Origin: Candidatus Uabimicrobium amorphum | Lineage (GTDB): Bacteria > Planctomycetota > Uabimicrobiia > Uabimicrobiales > Uabimicrobiaceae | Assembly (NCBI RefSeq): GCF_009002475.1 | Contig: NZ_AP019860.1 | Span: 7,330,501-7,394,500, forward strand | Length of the DNA: 64,000 nt | Direction of reading: 5' to 3' | Shown here: positions 15,546 through 25,012 of the stretch, piece after piece | How positions within the stretch are numbered: position 1 is the stretch's first letter | Layout of the letters: each line of letters opens with the position of its first letter | Position numbers and translations under genes: made by a program | The notes under the pieces: generated by a model | What the model was told of the DNA's origin: nothing | The model's database searches: none | The model's input: only the letters and a program-made list of their open reading frames with translations

Positions 15546-18500
15546 ATGAGTGAGCGACGTTCTTTTTTGTCCTGGAGTATATTTCGTCCAGTAACTGTAA
15601 CCATGTTTTTTGTCGCATTTAGCGTTGCCGGAGTCATTGCATATAAAAGTATTCCACTACAAATGATGCCCGATGGTATCACGTGGCCGGTATTAACAAT
15701 TTCCGTAAGTTATGACAACGCAAACCCTTCCGATGTAGAGAAAAAAATTACACGCCCCATTGAAGAAATGGCCGGAACAATTCAAGGGGTAAAAAAAATT
15801 CGGTCGCGTTCTTCGAGTTCAGGCTCACGGGTGCGACTTTTTTTTGATTCTAGCGCTGATCTAAATGTAATGTACAATCAATTACAAGACCGCATGGAAC
15901 GACTGATGGTCGATTTTCCGGAAGATGTTACACGCTACCGCATTCGCAAATTCAATTTTCAAGATTTTCCCATTCAATATCTGGGAATCTCATTAAAGAA
16001 TGAAGACAAATCGTTAAGTCCCCAAGAGTCTCTCAAACAGCTAGTAGACTATTCCGCTCTTTTCGAGAGAACGGTTCTGATGCGTTTAGAGCAAGAAGAT
16101 GGCATTGCCAACGTCGAGTTGCATGGAACGTACAGTAAAAAAATATATATAGACCTAATTCCCGACAAAGTGGCAGCATATCATGTCAATGTTTTTCAAC
16201 TGGTACAGCGTTTGCGCAATGCAAACTTAAACCTTACCCAAGGAAAACTACTCGATGATCGCGGAACCTTTTTGGTACGTTCTCTAGGCAAATTTACCTC
16301 GCTAAATGATATTCGCGACTTTCCGGTAAAAGAAGGAATAAAGCTAAAAGATATTGCCGATATATTTCTTGCCAGTAGTCTGCGCAGTTTCCGAGTACGC
16401 ATCAATACTCTTCCAGCGATGTTTTGCGAAATTTCCAAAGAATCAGGAGCCAACACCGTAGAGGTATGTCGCAAAGTAAAAAAAATTATTGCCAGCTACG
16501 AACAAGATCCTCGCTTTGAAAAATTTGCGTTTACTTTTTTGCACAGTGAGGGGGATGCGATCGAAGAAGCATTGACCAACTTGCAAGAAACGTTGCTGTG
16601 GGGCGCTTTTTTTGCTGTGCTGGTATTATTTTTTTTCTTGCGCAGTGTACGTATGACATTTGTCATTACTTTCTCCATCCCTGTTTCTCTTATGATGGCA
16701 TTAGTGGTGGTGCATGCCTACGGCGGTACGCTAAACCTTATTTCGCTTATGGGGTTTACTCTGGGCGTTGGGATGTTGCTCGACAACGCCGTTGTTGTCG
16801 TGGAAAATATTTATCGTCATCTCGAAAACGGATTATCGTTATTGGACGCCGCCGTAAAAGGTGTCAATGAAGTGGGGCTTGCTATTTTACTGGCGACCTC
16901 GACAACCCTGGTTGTTTTTATCCCCTCCATGGTAATGACCGACGGATCTGATAGTATATTCATGATCGAAATGGGAGGAGCTGTGTGTTATTCTTTGGTC
17001 GCTTCCCTCATTGTCGCCCTTGTATTTATACCTCCCGCGGTATATACGATGGAAAAGCGCAAAAAAACAGTAAAACGCTTTTTTATTTTTGAAAAGATTG
17101 TCTATAAAAGTAGTCGTGCCTACTACCACACATTGTCTTGGGTAATGGCCCATCGTTTTGAGACACTGTGTTTTATATTGATTCCACTCGCTTATTCTAC
17201 ATGGCACATAAGTGAAAAGATAGGTGTAACCAACCAACAACAGGGCTCTCAACGAGAAATGCGTGTGCACTTTTCATTTACGGATAGCCAAGACATCAAC
17301 AAAAATAGTGAACTTCTCCTTAAAATAGAAAAAGCCATTCTCGCCAAAAAAAATGAGTTAGAAATCATCAATTTTCTCTCTTTTTCACGTGATGATTCGG
17401 CACGCATTCGTTTTTGGTTTACAAAAGGAGACGACATAAAACGCACTACGAACGAAATCGCCCAAGATATACAGAAACTCATTCCGCCGTTACCTGGTGT
17501 TGCCGTACGTGGTAATTGGCGAAAATCTGGCGGTGGTGGTGGGGGGGACCAAGAAGAAGGAGATGTCCCCATTGTACTACGCGGCGAAAATCCGGAAACC
17601 TTACGTGACATAGGCAGAGAAGTAGAAAAACTCCTAGTCAATATTCCAGAATTATTAGATGTAGGGGTAGAAGAAAGTGAACAGTCCGAAGAAATTATTC
17701 TTTACCTAAACCGCGACAGAACAGAACGCTACAATGTTTCTCCACGGCAAACAGCAACGACCGTTTCCTATGCATTACGTGGATCTATCATTTCACAGTT
17801 TCAGATAGACGACAATGAAATCCCCATCGAGATCCAATTTTCACAATCGCTCGTTGCCAATGCCGACATGTTGCGCGATGTTAAGGTGTATAATCGCGAC
17901 CAAGAAGAAGTGGCCCTCGGAACCTTAGGCAAAATACTATACGAAAAAGGTTTCGCCACAATACGTAGGACGGATCGCAAAACGACCTACACAATCAACG
18001 CTACCGCCAATAAAAGTGATTTAGGTATTTTGGGAGAAAAAATAGATAAAGCTCTCAAAACCTTGAAATTACCACGCGGTTATACCATAAACAAAGAAGG
18101 ACGTTTTATTGAATTGGAGGAAAACCAGGACTCTTTTATGAAATCGATGGGTTTAGCGGTTGTTCTTGTTTTTTTACTCATGGGCTTTTTATTTGAATCC
18201 TTCGTACTGCCATTTTCCATCATACTGTCCATTCCCTTTGCCTTTATAGGTGTATATTGGACTTTATATCTCACCAGTACACCGATTAGTATGATGGTTT
18301 ATCTGGGGAATATTATCCTTGCTGGAGTTGTGGTGAACAATGGAATTGTACTTGTCGATTACATAAATCGTTTACGCAACGAAGGAATGGAGCGCTCGCA
18401 GGCAATTTTAGAAGCCAGCTTTGCGCGATTTCGTCCCATCATGATGACGTCTCTAACAACATTGTTTGGGTTACTCCCTATGGCCGTAGGAACTTCAGAG

Positions 18501-18662
18501 TTTGCAGGCACACCTTATTACCCTCTCGGAAGAACGGTTATTGGTGGTTTGACAATGTCAACTCTTCTGACATTATTAATCGTGCCAATATTTTATGTAT
18601 TTTTTGATGACCTACGCAATACTTTTTTACGTCTAATTACAGGAGTCTTCATAAAAAAGTAA
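15546..18662 (+). CDS. RND-family efflux permease (AcrB/HAE-like)
   Basis: An inner-membrane proton-driven exporter of 1038 residues, the usual length. A first membrane segment follows FRPVTVTMFF. Two large periplasmic loops flank the central membrane bundle, where LGVGMLLDNAVVVVENIYRH holds the proton-relay aspartate. The second position of the usual DD pair is Asn, as in many HAE-type pumps. The second half repeats the layout (MVYLGNIILAGVVVNNGIVLVDYINRLR). A run of six glycines occurs in the second periplasmic region, coded by a G-rich tract near 17531. No adaptor (MFP) or TolC gene is adjacent, so partners must be encoded elsewhere. It is the last gene of its operon. Confidence 0.94.
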   Translation: MSERRSFLSWSIFRPVTVTMFFVAFSVAGVIAYKSIPLQMMPDGITWPVLTISVSYDNANPSDVEKKITRPIEEMAGTIQGVKKIRSRSSSSGSRVRLFFDSSADLNVMYNQLQDRMERLMVDFPEDVTRYRIRKFNFQDFPIQYLGISLKNEDKSLSPQESLKQLVDYSALFERTVLMRLEQEDGIANVELHGTYSKKIYIDLIPDKVAAYHVNVFQLVQRLRNANLNLTQGKLLDDRGTFLVRSLGKFTSLNDIRDFPVKEGIKLKDIADIFLASSLRSFRVRINTLPAMFCEISKESGANTVEVCRKVKKIIASYEQDPRFEKFAFTFLHSEGDAIEEALTNLQETLLWGAFFAVLVLFFFLRSVRMTFVITFSIPVSLMMALVVVHAYGGTLNLISLMGFTLGVGMLLDNAVVVVENIYRHLENGLSLLDAAVKGVNEVGLAILLATSTTLVVFIPSMVMTDGSDSIFMIEMGGAVCYSLVASLIVALVFIPPAVYTMEKRKKTVKRFFIFEKIVYKSSRAYYHTLSWVMAHRFETLCFILIPLAYSTWHISEKIGVTNQQQGSQREMRVHFSFTDSQDINKNSELLLKIEKAILAKKNELEIINFLSFSRDDSARIRFWFTKGDDIKRTTNEIAQDIQKLIPPLPGVAVRGNWRKSGGGGGGDQEEGDVPIVLRGENPETLRDIGREVEKLLVNIPELLDVGVEESEQSEEIILYLNRDRTERYNVSPRQTATTVSYALRGSIISQFQIDDNEIPIEIQFSQSLVANADMLRDVKVYNRDQEEVALGTLGKILYEKGFATIRRTDRKTTYTINATANKSDLGILGEKIDKALKTLKLPRGYTINKEGRFIELEENQDSFMKSMGLAVVLVFLLMGFLFESFVLPFSIILSIPFAFIGVYWTLYLTSTPISMMVYLGNIILAGVVVNNGIVLVDYINRLRNEGMERSQAILEASFARFRPIMMTSLTTLFGLLPMAVGTSEFAGTPYYPLGRTVIGGLTMSTLLTLLIVPIFYVFFDDLRNTFLRLITGVFIKK

Positions 18663-18689
18663 GGTTTAACTACACCGCTTGAAAAAAAC

Positions 18690-18718
18690 TTGCGCTTGCT
18701 TGCTATGTCGTATAGAAT
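18690..18718 (+). promoter_or_regulatory. Possible sigma-70-type promoter for the lipoprotein gene
   Basis: TTGCGC (18690-18695) and TAGAAT (18713-18718) are separated by 17 bases, about 50 bases upstream of the chosen GTG start at 18771. The -35 matches only partly. Confidence 0.4.
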
Positions 18719-18770
18719 AACCCATGAATCTCATGCATCATATTGGTAATTTATAGTGGAAGGTGAAATA

Positions 18771-19814
18771 GTGTTTAGCCGCAAATTTATATTTTTATGT
18801 ACGTCTTTTATCTTCTTGACGTCGTGTTCGCTTCTCAGTACGATTTTTAAACCAGATTTGGAAGAAGAAAAGCGAGACCGTTTTGAAGTTGCCACTGGTC
18901 ACAAACTAATGAGTTTATATGAAAAGCAGGATAAACTTGGCTATGTCTTTGATCAGGGAACTTTTATCAAAAATATTTGGGGTGGCAAAAAAACAGAATC
19001 ACATACTGGCCAGTCGATTACTCTAACATACACTCGCAAAGATTTCGACAAGCTAAAGTTATTTTTGGGAGACAACTTTAACGTAGGGCCGAGCTTAGAA
19101 AGTGTTCATCATGTCAATGTTGATTTAGAAGACATTCGCAAATATGAGCTTGTGGACATCCAACCACTTGTGGAGTATATGGGAAAAAATAGTCTCGGAC
19201 TTATCCGCAAAGATTTTGTGGTATCCATGATCAAGGTATCGCGCTTTACGATACGTGCCTACGAAAAAGTTATGGGACAATTTGGTGCAGAATATCGCCC
19301 ATTTTCCATGCTAAAGGTAGGAGGTAAGACCGGCGTCTCTGTACATCGCAAAGACGAACAAATTGGCTACAATGTATTTATTGGCTATAAACTCTACAAC
19401 GGGAGCGAGTGGTGGGATAACAATTTTGAATCACTTCCTAAAGTGGGTGTCATTGTCGATCAACCGAAAACCGAAAGTACGATTGACCGTGTACGCGCTA
19501 GAGTAAAGGGAAAAATTGCCCAGTACAACAGTTTACCAGAAGACGATCGCAATTCACTGCGCATGTATATCATGACACGCAGTGAGTATGAAGATGCTTG
19601 GACATTACAATCAAAGGCCATCGTAGATACCGAAGGTTATTTTGAAGGTATCGTAAAACTGGGAACCTTAGAAAGTGGAAATGGACATCGTTATAGTATT
19701 GCCACTTTTGTGACCTATTTCGATATCAATCGCGATGTAAATTCACAAATACCATTTTTGCCTTTCAATAAAGGTAAATACGTTATTCGCGTAACGAGAA
19801 AAGATGTATTTTAA
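18771..19814 (+). CDS. Putative lipoprotein, unknown family
   Basis: The GTG at 18771 is chosen because GGAAGGTG lies just upstream and gives a compact lipoprotein signal: FSRKFIFLCTSFIFLTSC with lipobox LTSC. The mature part of about 330 residues is beta-rich and mixed (GQSITLTYTRKDFDKL, VGGKTGVSVHRKDEQIGYNV, YKLYNGSEWWDNNF), with no motif I know. It is predicted to be anchored in a membrane facing the periplasm. It has its own possible promoter at 18690-18718 and precedes the DHH-like gene by 31 bases. Confidence 0.75.
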   Translation: MFSRKFIFLCTSFIFLTSCSLLSTIFKPDLEEEKRDRFEVATGHKLMSLYEKQDKLGYVFDQGTFIKNIWGGKKTESHTGQSITLTYTRKDFDKLKLFLGDNFNVGPSLESVHHVNVDLEDIRKYELVDIQPLVEYMGKNSLGLIRKDFVVSMIKVSRFTIRAYEKVMGQFGAEYRPFSMLKVGGKTGVSVHRKDEQIGYNVFIGYKLYNGSEWWDNNFESLPKVGVIVDQPKTESTIDRVRARVKGKIAQYNSLPEDDRNSLRMYIMTRSEYEDAWTLQSKAIVDTEGYFEGIVKLGTLESGNGHRYSIATFVTYFDINRDVNSQIPFLPFNKGKYVIRVTRKDVF

Positions 19815-19845
19815 TTTCATCCTTTAAACTAGAAGGCTGACAATC

Positions 19846-21351
19846 ATGATGTTTCACACAATAGTTACACATGAACACCCTGATTTAGATGCAATGCTAT
19901 GTTGTTATCTTCTCAAAAAGTATGGTAGCAATCGCTACCAAGGCTTACAAGAGGCAAAAATTTTATTTTGCCCCGCAGGACGATTACCTGGTGGTAAAAC
20001 TCCTGACGAATTAGAGGCGGAGGGAATTTTAGCCGTAGATATCGGTGGTGGACGTTTAGATACACACCCCTCCGGACATAGTATCAGCGAAGAAAAAAAA
20101 ACTTTGTCAGCCGCAAATTTAGTCGCAAAAGACTTAGGGGTTCACGACGAAGAACGACTGGAAAGTTTACTAGAATTTGCACGAATTCATGATAGCTTGG
20201 GAAAATCCTTACGTTCGCGAAATCCAATCGATCACTTGATGGCGCTTCCGAACTTAATCCGCGGAGCATCCTTTCATTTCGGAACTTCGTTTGAGAACAT
20301 TACGACATTTTTTTTCAAGATCTTTGAAGCAATAGAGCATGCACACAGCGCAACACGTGAAGACTTCTTTGACAATGATTCTTGCGTATTAAGCGTTCAC
20401 GAGAACACTATTTTTTTACCTAAAAAAGCTCACCTACGCACTTTATTTGCTTGTTATCTTTTCAAAAGATATGGAGAAAAAGAATACAATTATAGCTTTG
20501 ACAAACCTAAGGATGGTACACAACAATGGCACACTATTGCCGAGGTGATTAGCTATTGTCAGCTACAAGAAAAACAATCTCTGGGAAAAATTATTGATTT
20601 TGTCGAACAAATTAAACCGCAACGTTTTTTGCTAAGCTCCAAGTTTCCCATGGATGAAACGGTAAGTCTCATTAATATCATTCGTGGTTTTTATGCACAA
20701 CACAGCGATGATCTAGCACAGTGCATTGATGAAATTTTTCTATTGTTAGACTATATCGTCGCACACGAAGAAAACTGGTACAATGCCATTGCCGAATATC
20801 AGGAAAAGAGACAACTCTTTACACTACGCGATGCTAAAGTGGTGGTTGTTTCGGCAAAAATAGGTGCTGTTGCCAAAGTGGCAAGGTGGCTAGATAAAGC
20901 AGATTTAACCGTATTTCACGACGAAGATAAACAGCACATAAGCGTATCCGTAAATCGCACTGGAAAACTACGAAAATTGAGATTAGGACGTCTAGCTTCC
21001 AAAATACGTATGGCAGAAATAAACATAAACAAAGAATTTGCGGACGTAAGAACAGATAACTTGCAAGCAATAGGTGAAATCGCGGGGTGGTTTTTACATC
21101 AATCAGAGAAATTACTTATACACGGTTCTCCCAAAGCACATCGCGAACCTTCGCAAATACCATTTGCGGTCACGACCGAACTTATACTATCAGAAATAGA
21201 ATTTGAAAAAAAACTTCCCGATATGTTTTGTCCTAAAAACAAGTGCCTACATAAGCGGTGTTGTTTTTACACTTTACGTTTACCCAATTGTTTTCACCAC
21301 CGACGTTTGTGTGAAAAAAAACAAAATTTTAATGGAAAGTCAAAATCATGA
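19846..21351 (+). CDS. DHH/MYG1-like phosphoesterase-related protein (tentative)
   Basis: The 501-residue protein opens with IVTHEHPDLDAMLCCYLLKKYG, resembling the metal-binding H-x-D-x-D region of DHH-superfamily or MYG1-like phosphoesterases. A later AVDIGGGRLDTHP resembles the second motif of that group. A weaker copy of the N-terminal pattern (LFACYLFKRYG) appears near residue 200, so the protein may hold an internal duplication. The C-terminal tail is cysteine- and histidine-rich (FCPKNKCLHKRCCFY, NCFHHRRLC), a possible metal site. No signal peptide is seen. Its stop overlaps the ATG of the TPR gene (ATGA). The function assignment is weak. Confidence 0.65.
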   Translation: MMFHTIVTHEHPDLDAMLCCYLLKKYGSNRYQGLQEAKILFCPAGRLPGGKTPDELEAEGILAVDIGGGRLDTHPSGHSISEEKKTLSAANLVAKDLGVHDEERLESLLEFARIHDSLGKSLRSRNPIDHLMALPNLIRGASFHFGTSFENITTFFFKIFEAIEHAHSATREDFFDNDSCVLSVHENTIFLPKKAHLRTLFACYLFKRYGEKEYNYSFDKPKDGTQQWHTIAEVISYCQLQEKQSLGKIIDFVEQIKPQRFLLSSKFPMDETVSLINIIRGFYAQHSDDLAQCIDEIFLLLDYIVAHEENWYNAIAEYQEKRQLFTLRDAKVVVVSAKIGAVAKVARWLDKADLTVFHDEDKQHISVSVNRTGKLRKLRLGRLASKIRMAEININKEFADVRTDNLQAIGEIAGWFLHQSEKLLIHGSPKAHREPSQIPFAVTTELILSEIEFEKKLPDMFCPKNKCLHKRCCFYTLRLPNCFHHRRLCEKKQNFNGKSKS

Positions 21352-22349
21352 AAAAGTTAATGACAATTTTATTATGTGTTTTACTTAGTAGCTTTGTTTT
21401 TGGTGACACCATTTTCTTCAATGATGGTACAACGCGCAAAAACGTCGTTGTAACCAAGGAAACCTATGACAAAGTAGAATACTACTTTAAAGATGCTGGA
21501 GCAGGGAGCAAACAACAAGTCGGACAGCACCGTGTCAAAGAAGTTCAGCGATCAGAGGTACCCAACGATTTTCAGATCGCCGAAGGGTATTTTTCGCAAA
21601 AAGCATATGAACAAGCACGTAGAGATTACCAACGTGCCATGCGAAGTCGTGATTGGACAGAGCAACATTGTTTATTTCGCATCGCCGAAAGTTACCGTCT
21701 AGAAGGCAAAACCAGAGACGCGATAAGTGCATACAAAAACGTGATTAGCAAATTTCCAAAAGGACGTTACCTACCAGAATGTTACTTTTACCAAGGAGAA
21801 GCTTTTTTTGCTGCCAAAGATTGGCGTAGAGCTGCAGGAGCTTATTTTAAAGCCGCGAAATTCTATTCGCAGATCAAAAAGAAAGACCAAGCATACGACG
21901 CCAAATACAAAGTAGCCTTTTGCGAGGAAAAACGCAAGGCTTATGGTAAAGCAGTCCAAATGTATAAGTCTCTAATCGGTGGCCTGGAAAAAGATCACAA
22001 AATGTATAACAAGGCCAATGTACGCATCGGTTTGTGTTTACTTGGTGAGAAAAAATATCGCGATGCCAAACGTCATCTATTGAAAATCATTAATGACAAA
22101 AACATCAAGGACCCGTTTGTCTTAAGTGCTGCCTACGTGGGAATGGGTGATTACTATCGCGAAGGTAACGCAGAAAATGATTCAAAAAAATCTTTGCTTT
22201 GCTACATGCGCGTTATTCTCATGTATTCGGGAACGAGCGATGATATGGCACGTGCATATAGAGGTGCCGCGGTTTGCTTTAAACTAATGAAAAACGCAAA
22301 TAAAGCGCGACAAATGGAACAGCAAGCAGCGAAATGGGAATCTAGCTAA
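21348..22349 (+). CDS. Exported TPR protein
   Basis: The 333 residues begin with a signal peptide (MKKLMTILLCVLLSSFVFGD), followed by a short beta motif DTIFFNDGTTRKNVVVTKE, a pattern often seen in planctomycete secreted proteins. At least six TPR-like helix pairs follow (for example QAYDAKYKVAFCEEKRKAYGKAVQMY, split by short turns). It is probably a periplasmic scaffold similar in layout to the YbgF/CpoB type, though no direct orthology is claimed. It is translationally coupled to the preceding gene by an ATGA overlap. Confidence 0.82.
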   Translation: MKKLMTILLCVLLSSFVFGDTIFFNDGTTRKNVVVTKETYDKVEYYFKDAGAGSKQQVGQHRVKEVQRSEVPNDFQIAEGYFSQKAYEQARRDYQRAMRSRDWTEQHCLFRIAESYRLEGKTRDAISAYKNVISKFPKGRYLPECYFYQGEAFFAAKDWRRAAGAYFKAAKFYSQIKKKDQAYDAKYKVAFCEEKRKAYGKAVQMYKSLIGGLEKDHKMYNKANVRIGLCLLGEKKYRDAKRHLLKIINDKNIKDPFVLSAAYVGMGDYYREGNAENDSKKSLLCYMRVILMYSGTSDDMARAYRGAAVCFKLMKNANKARQMEQQAAKWESS

Positions 22350-22451
22350 ATTCCACGAATAAGTGCCCTATTGCAAGTACCATGTAGCTACTCATAGTTA
22401 TGAGGTTGTGGACAATGCCATTCCCGCTTCCACGGGAAACTAACAGCCCAG

Positions 22452-22539
22452 AGTTGTCATTCCTGCTTTCGCAGGAATCCACAGTACAAAGTTGAAATTG
22501 TAATTGCCTGGATCCCTGGTCAAGCCAGGGATGACAACT
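22452..22539. repeat. Small dispersed repeat family B (88 bp)
   Basis: The inverted ends AGTTGTCATTCCTG and CAGGGATGACAACT enclose two hairpins, TTCCTGCTTTCGCAGGAA and ATCCCTGGTCAAGCCAGGGAT. A relative in opposite orientation lies at 44019-44103. Just before it is another small hairpin, TTCCCGCTTCCACGGGAA. No coding capacity. It fills most of the 288-base gap before the kinase gene at 22638. Confidence 0.8.
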
Positions 22540-22637
22540 TAGAATTACTTTAGTGTTGTAGCAACAAAAAATTTAAAATTATGATCGGCAATGCAATTGG
22601 GGTTATTGTATGAATGTAAACCTTATGCGAGTAAATT

Positions 22638-24209
22638 ATGGCAAGGCGAGAAGATTACTTATTAAGTAGAATGCTACTGACAGATGGCACCGTTTCTCCA
22701 CAAAATCTTTCCAATATTTTGTTGAAATGGCATGTCAATTCTCCCAAATCTCTACTACAAACCATCATCGATGACGGACTTGTTACCGATGAAGAAGGAC
22801 AGGGATTGACGGTTTGTATCGACAAACTGACAGAAAGAGTCGAACACCAAGACGACCTAGACAAAATAGATTTTATACTTTGTCAAATAGCAATAAAAAG
22901 AAACTTCACTACTCCAGAGGTCGTGACGGAATATCGCAAAAAACTAACCGGAAAGAAACGTGAAGGACTTTCCACATCAGAATTACTTGTTCAAGACAAT
23001 GTGTTAACAGGTAAAGATTTTATCGAACTCAAAAGAGCGGCAGAACAAATTTTTTACCATAGACGCATCGTGGCTCTAGCAAGAGGGAAAGAAAAAACCA
23101 AAGTATTTCTTTCACCTGGTCGTTTTGAAGAACAGGGAAAACAATCGTCCTCACGCCGCTCCGCAGCGATACAAAAAGCATTAAGCGATGTGAGAGCTGA
23201 AAAACAAGCTTCTCCTGCGCCAAAGCGCAAAAGAGGAAGATCTCTTCCCAAAGAGTTTGGTGCTTACGAAATTTTAGGCGAAATTGCCAGCGGAGGAATG
23301 GGAACTGTTTACCAAGCGCGACATAAAAAACTCGATCGTATTCTGGCGTTAAAAGTTCTCAACGAAGAAAACGAAACTCCTGAGCGCATAAAAAGATTTT
23401 TACGCGAAGCCGATGCGGCAAGCCGTTTACGACACCCAAATATTGTGAGTATATATGAAGCAGGAGACTTCAAAGGCCGCCATTTTTTCTCGATGGATTA
23501 TATCGATGGTGTGCCTCTTAGCGTACTGATTCAAAAGCGCAAAAATGTCGATTTGGAAGATTTGCTAAATATTGCCGCGGAATTGTCGCGGGCTATTCAC
23601 TACGCTCATGAGCAGGGGATTATCCACCGCGATCTAAAACCCGCAAATATCATTATCGATATGGAAGGTCATCCGCAAATTACCGACTTTGGTCTTGCGA
23701 AAATAATGGATTCGCGTTCACGCCTTACAAAAAGCGATACCATCATCGGTACACCTTTTTACATGGCACCAGAACAAACTCGTGGAGAAAATCACTCCAT
23801 TCGCGCCACTACAGATATATGGGGTGTAGGGGTAATTCTTTATGAAATGATCACCAAAAAATTACCTTTTGTCGGGCGTTCGAGTATCGAACTATACCAT
23901 AAAATTAATAATCTCGACCCAATTCCCCCGAGTAAAATAAATCCACTTTTAACACGCGAATTAGACTACATTGTACTAAGATGCATTTCCAAAGATGTCG
24001 AAGATCGTTTCCCCTCGGCAGAAGCTTTAGCAACATATATCGAGAATTATCTAGATGGTAAACCGATTGCTATCCGCGAAACCCCTATGTGGTGGCGAAA
24101 GCTACGACGTTTTTTCAAACGCCACAAGTGGTTTATTTTAGTGGCCATAAGTGCCATTATATTGGGTTGGGCGTGTGGATGGTATTTACTCACAAAAATA
24201 CGCAACTGA
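22638..24209 (+). CDS. Ser/Thr protein kinase with N-terminal helical domain and C-terminal anchor
   Basis: This 523-residue kinase has a helical N-terminal region of about 190 residues (DYLLSRMLLTDGTVSPQNL, LLVQDNVLTGKDFIELKRA) and a basic linker (PAPKRKRGRSLPKE). The full catalytic domain follows: GEIASGGMGTVY (214-225), LALKVL lysine (K239), HRDLKPANI (330-338), DFG (350-352) and GTPFYMAPEQ. One membrane segment (about 497-516) follows, with a very short tail outside. The N-terminal helical repeats (motif LLxDGxV) occur in other planctomycete kinases as I recall and may bind partners. It heads an operon with a polytopic membrane protein (14 bases away) and signal peptidase I. Confidence 0.94.
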   Translation: MARREDYLLSRMLLTDGTVSPQNLSNILLKWHVNSPKSLLQTIIDDGLVTDEEGQGLTVCIDKLTERVEHQDDLDKIDFILCQIAIKRNFTTPEVVTEYRKKLTGKKREGLSTSELLVQDNVLTGKDFIELKRAAEQIFYHRRIVALARGKEKTKVFLSPGRFEEQGKQSSSRRSAAIQKALSDVRAEKQASPAPKRKRGRSLPKEFGAYEILGEIASGGMGTVYQARHKKLDRILALKVLNEENETPERIKRFLREADAASRLRHPNIVSIYEAGDFKGRHFFSMDYIDGVPLSVLIQKRKNVDLEDLLNIAAELSRAIHYAHEQGIIHRDLKPANIIIDMEGHPQITDFGLAKIMDSRSRLTKSDTIIGTPFYMAPEQTRGENHSIRATTDIWGVGVILYEMITKKLPFVGRSSIELYHKINNLDPIPPSKINPLLTRELDYIVLRCISKDVEDRFPSAEALATYIENYLDGKPIAIRETPMWWRKLRRFFKRHKWFILVAISAIILGWACGWYLLTKIRN

Positions 24210-24223
24210 TATAAGCATAGACT

Positions 24224-25012
24224 ATGAGCATTACATCCATCACCATACTATTTATAGTTTTGCAATCGCTAATAACATTGGGAAAGGTCGCAGCAGAGGT
24301 CTTACTTCTCGATGAGGAAGTAACATACTATGGAGAATTTGCCTTAAGTACGCTGACTTGTGTTGTTTACTATTTCACCTTGCTACCACGAGGCGCCTCT
24401 CCCATTGTTTGCTGGTTTTTGGCCTCTATATTCAGTGCTATTTGCCTTATCATTTCCTGGGGACTTCCGAAAGTTTTAGATTACTTTTTCGGTTGGGGAG
24501 AAGAGGATATTCCTCTACCAGTAACTTTTCCTTTACTGACAGCATGGATACTATTTCTATGTTTTCTCCCCAGTGGTCTAGGAGCCACCATTGGTATCCC
24601 GCAGTTATTCTCTGGAAAGATCACCTTCTTCATCGTAATAGCTCTGACACAACTCATTACTGCAGCACTCGTGCTGTTCATTTCGTACTATTTTGAAGAT
24701 GAACACGCGACGATGGCCATTGATGCCCTTTTTAGTATAGGCATGGCCGTTCTCATTTGGTCTCTTCTCCATGAACAAACATCACGTGGCCAGGCGACGT
24801 TTCTCACATTCATCATCATCATCGCAATCAACATCGAACTCATTGGAATACTATACTTTGCCGCACACTATTTGGAAATCGGAGAAATAGACGACTCTTT
24901 TTGGAAAACGCGCCGTTATATTTTTAGCAGTCAACTCATCGCTGTCGTTGTCATATACTTTTTTCCCCTCTTACACGGAATTTTATCTCTTATCGACAAA
25001 GTTATTACATGA
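24224..25012 (+). CDS. Polytopic membrane protein, unknown
   Basis: A 262-residue protein with about seven strongly hydrophobic segments (SITILFIVLQSLITLGKV, WFLASIFSAICLIISWGL, PLLTAWILFLCFLPSG, FFIVIALTQLITAALVLFI and others) and short acidic loops (FGWGEEDIPLP). I recognise no family. It lies between the kinase gene and lepB, with its stop overlapping the lepB ATG (ATGA), so its product may work with one of them at the membrane. The ribosome site is weak, suggesting coupling with the upstream kinase gene. Confidence 0.75.
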   Translation: MSITSITILFIVLQSLITLGKVAAEVLLLDEEVTYYGEFALSTLTCVVYYFTLLPRGASPIVCWFLASIFSAICLIISWGLPKVLDYFFGWGEEDIPLPVTFPLLTAWILFLCFLPSGLGATIGIPQLFSGKITFFIVIALTQLITAALVLFISYYFEDEHATMAIDALFSIGMAVLIWSLLHEQTSRGQATFLTFIIIIAINIELIGILYFAAHYLEIGEIDDSFWKTRRYIFSSQLIAVVVIYFFPLLHGILSLIDKVIT

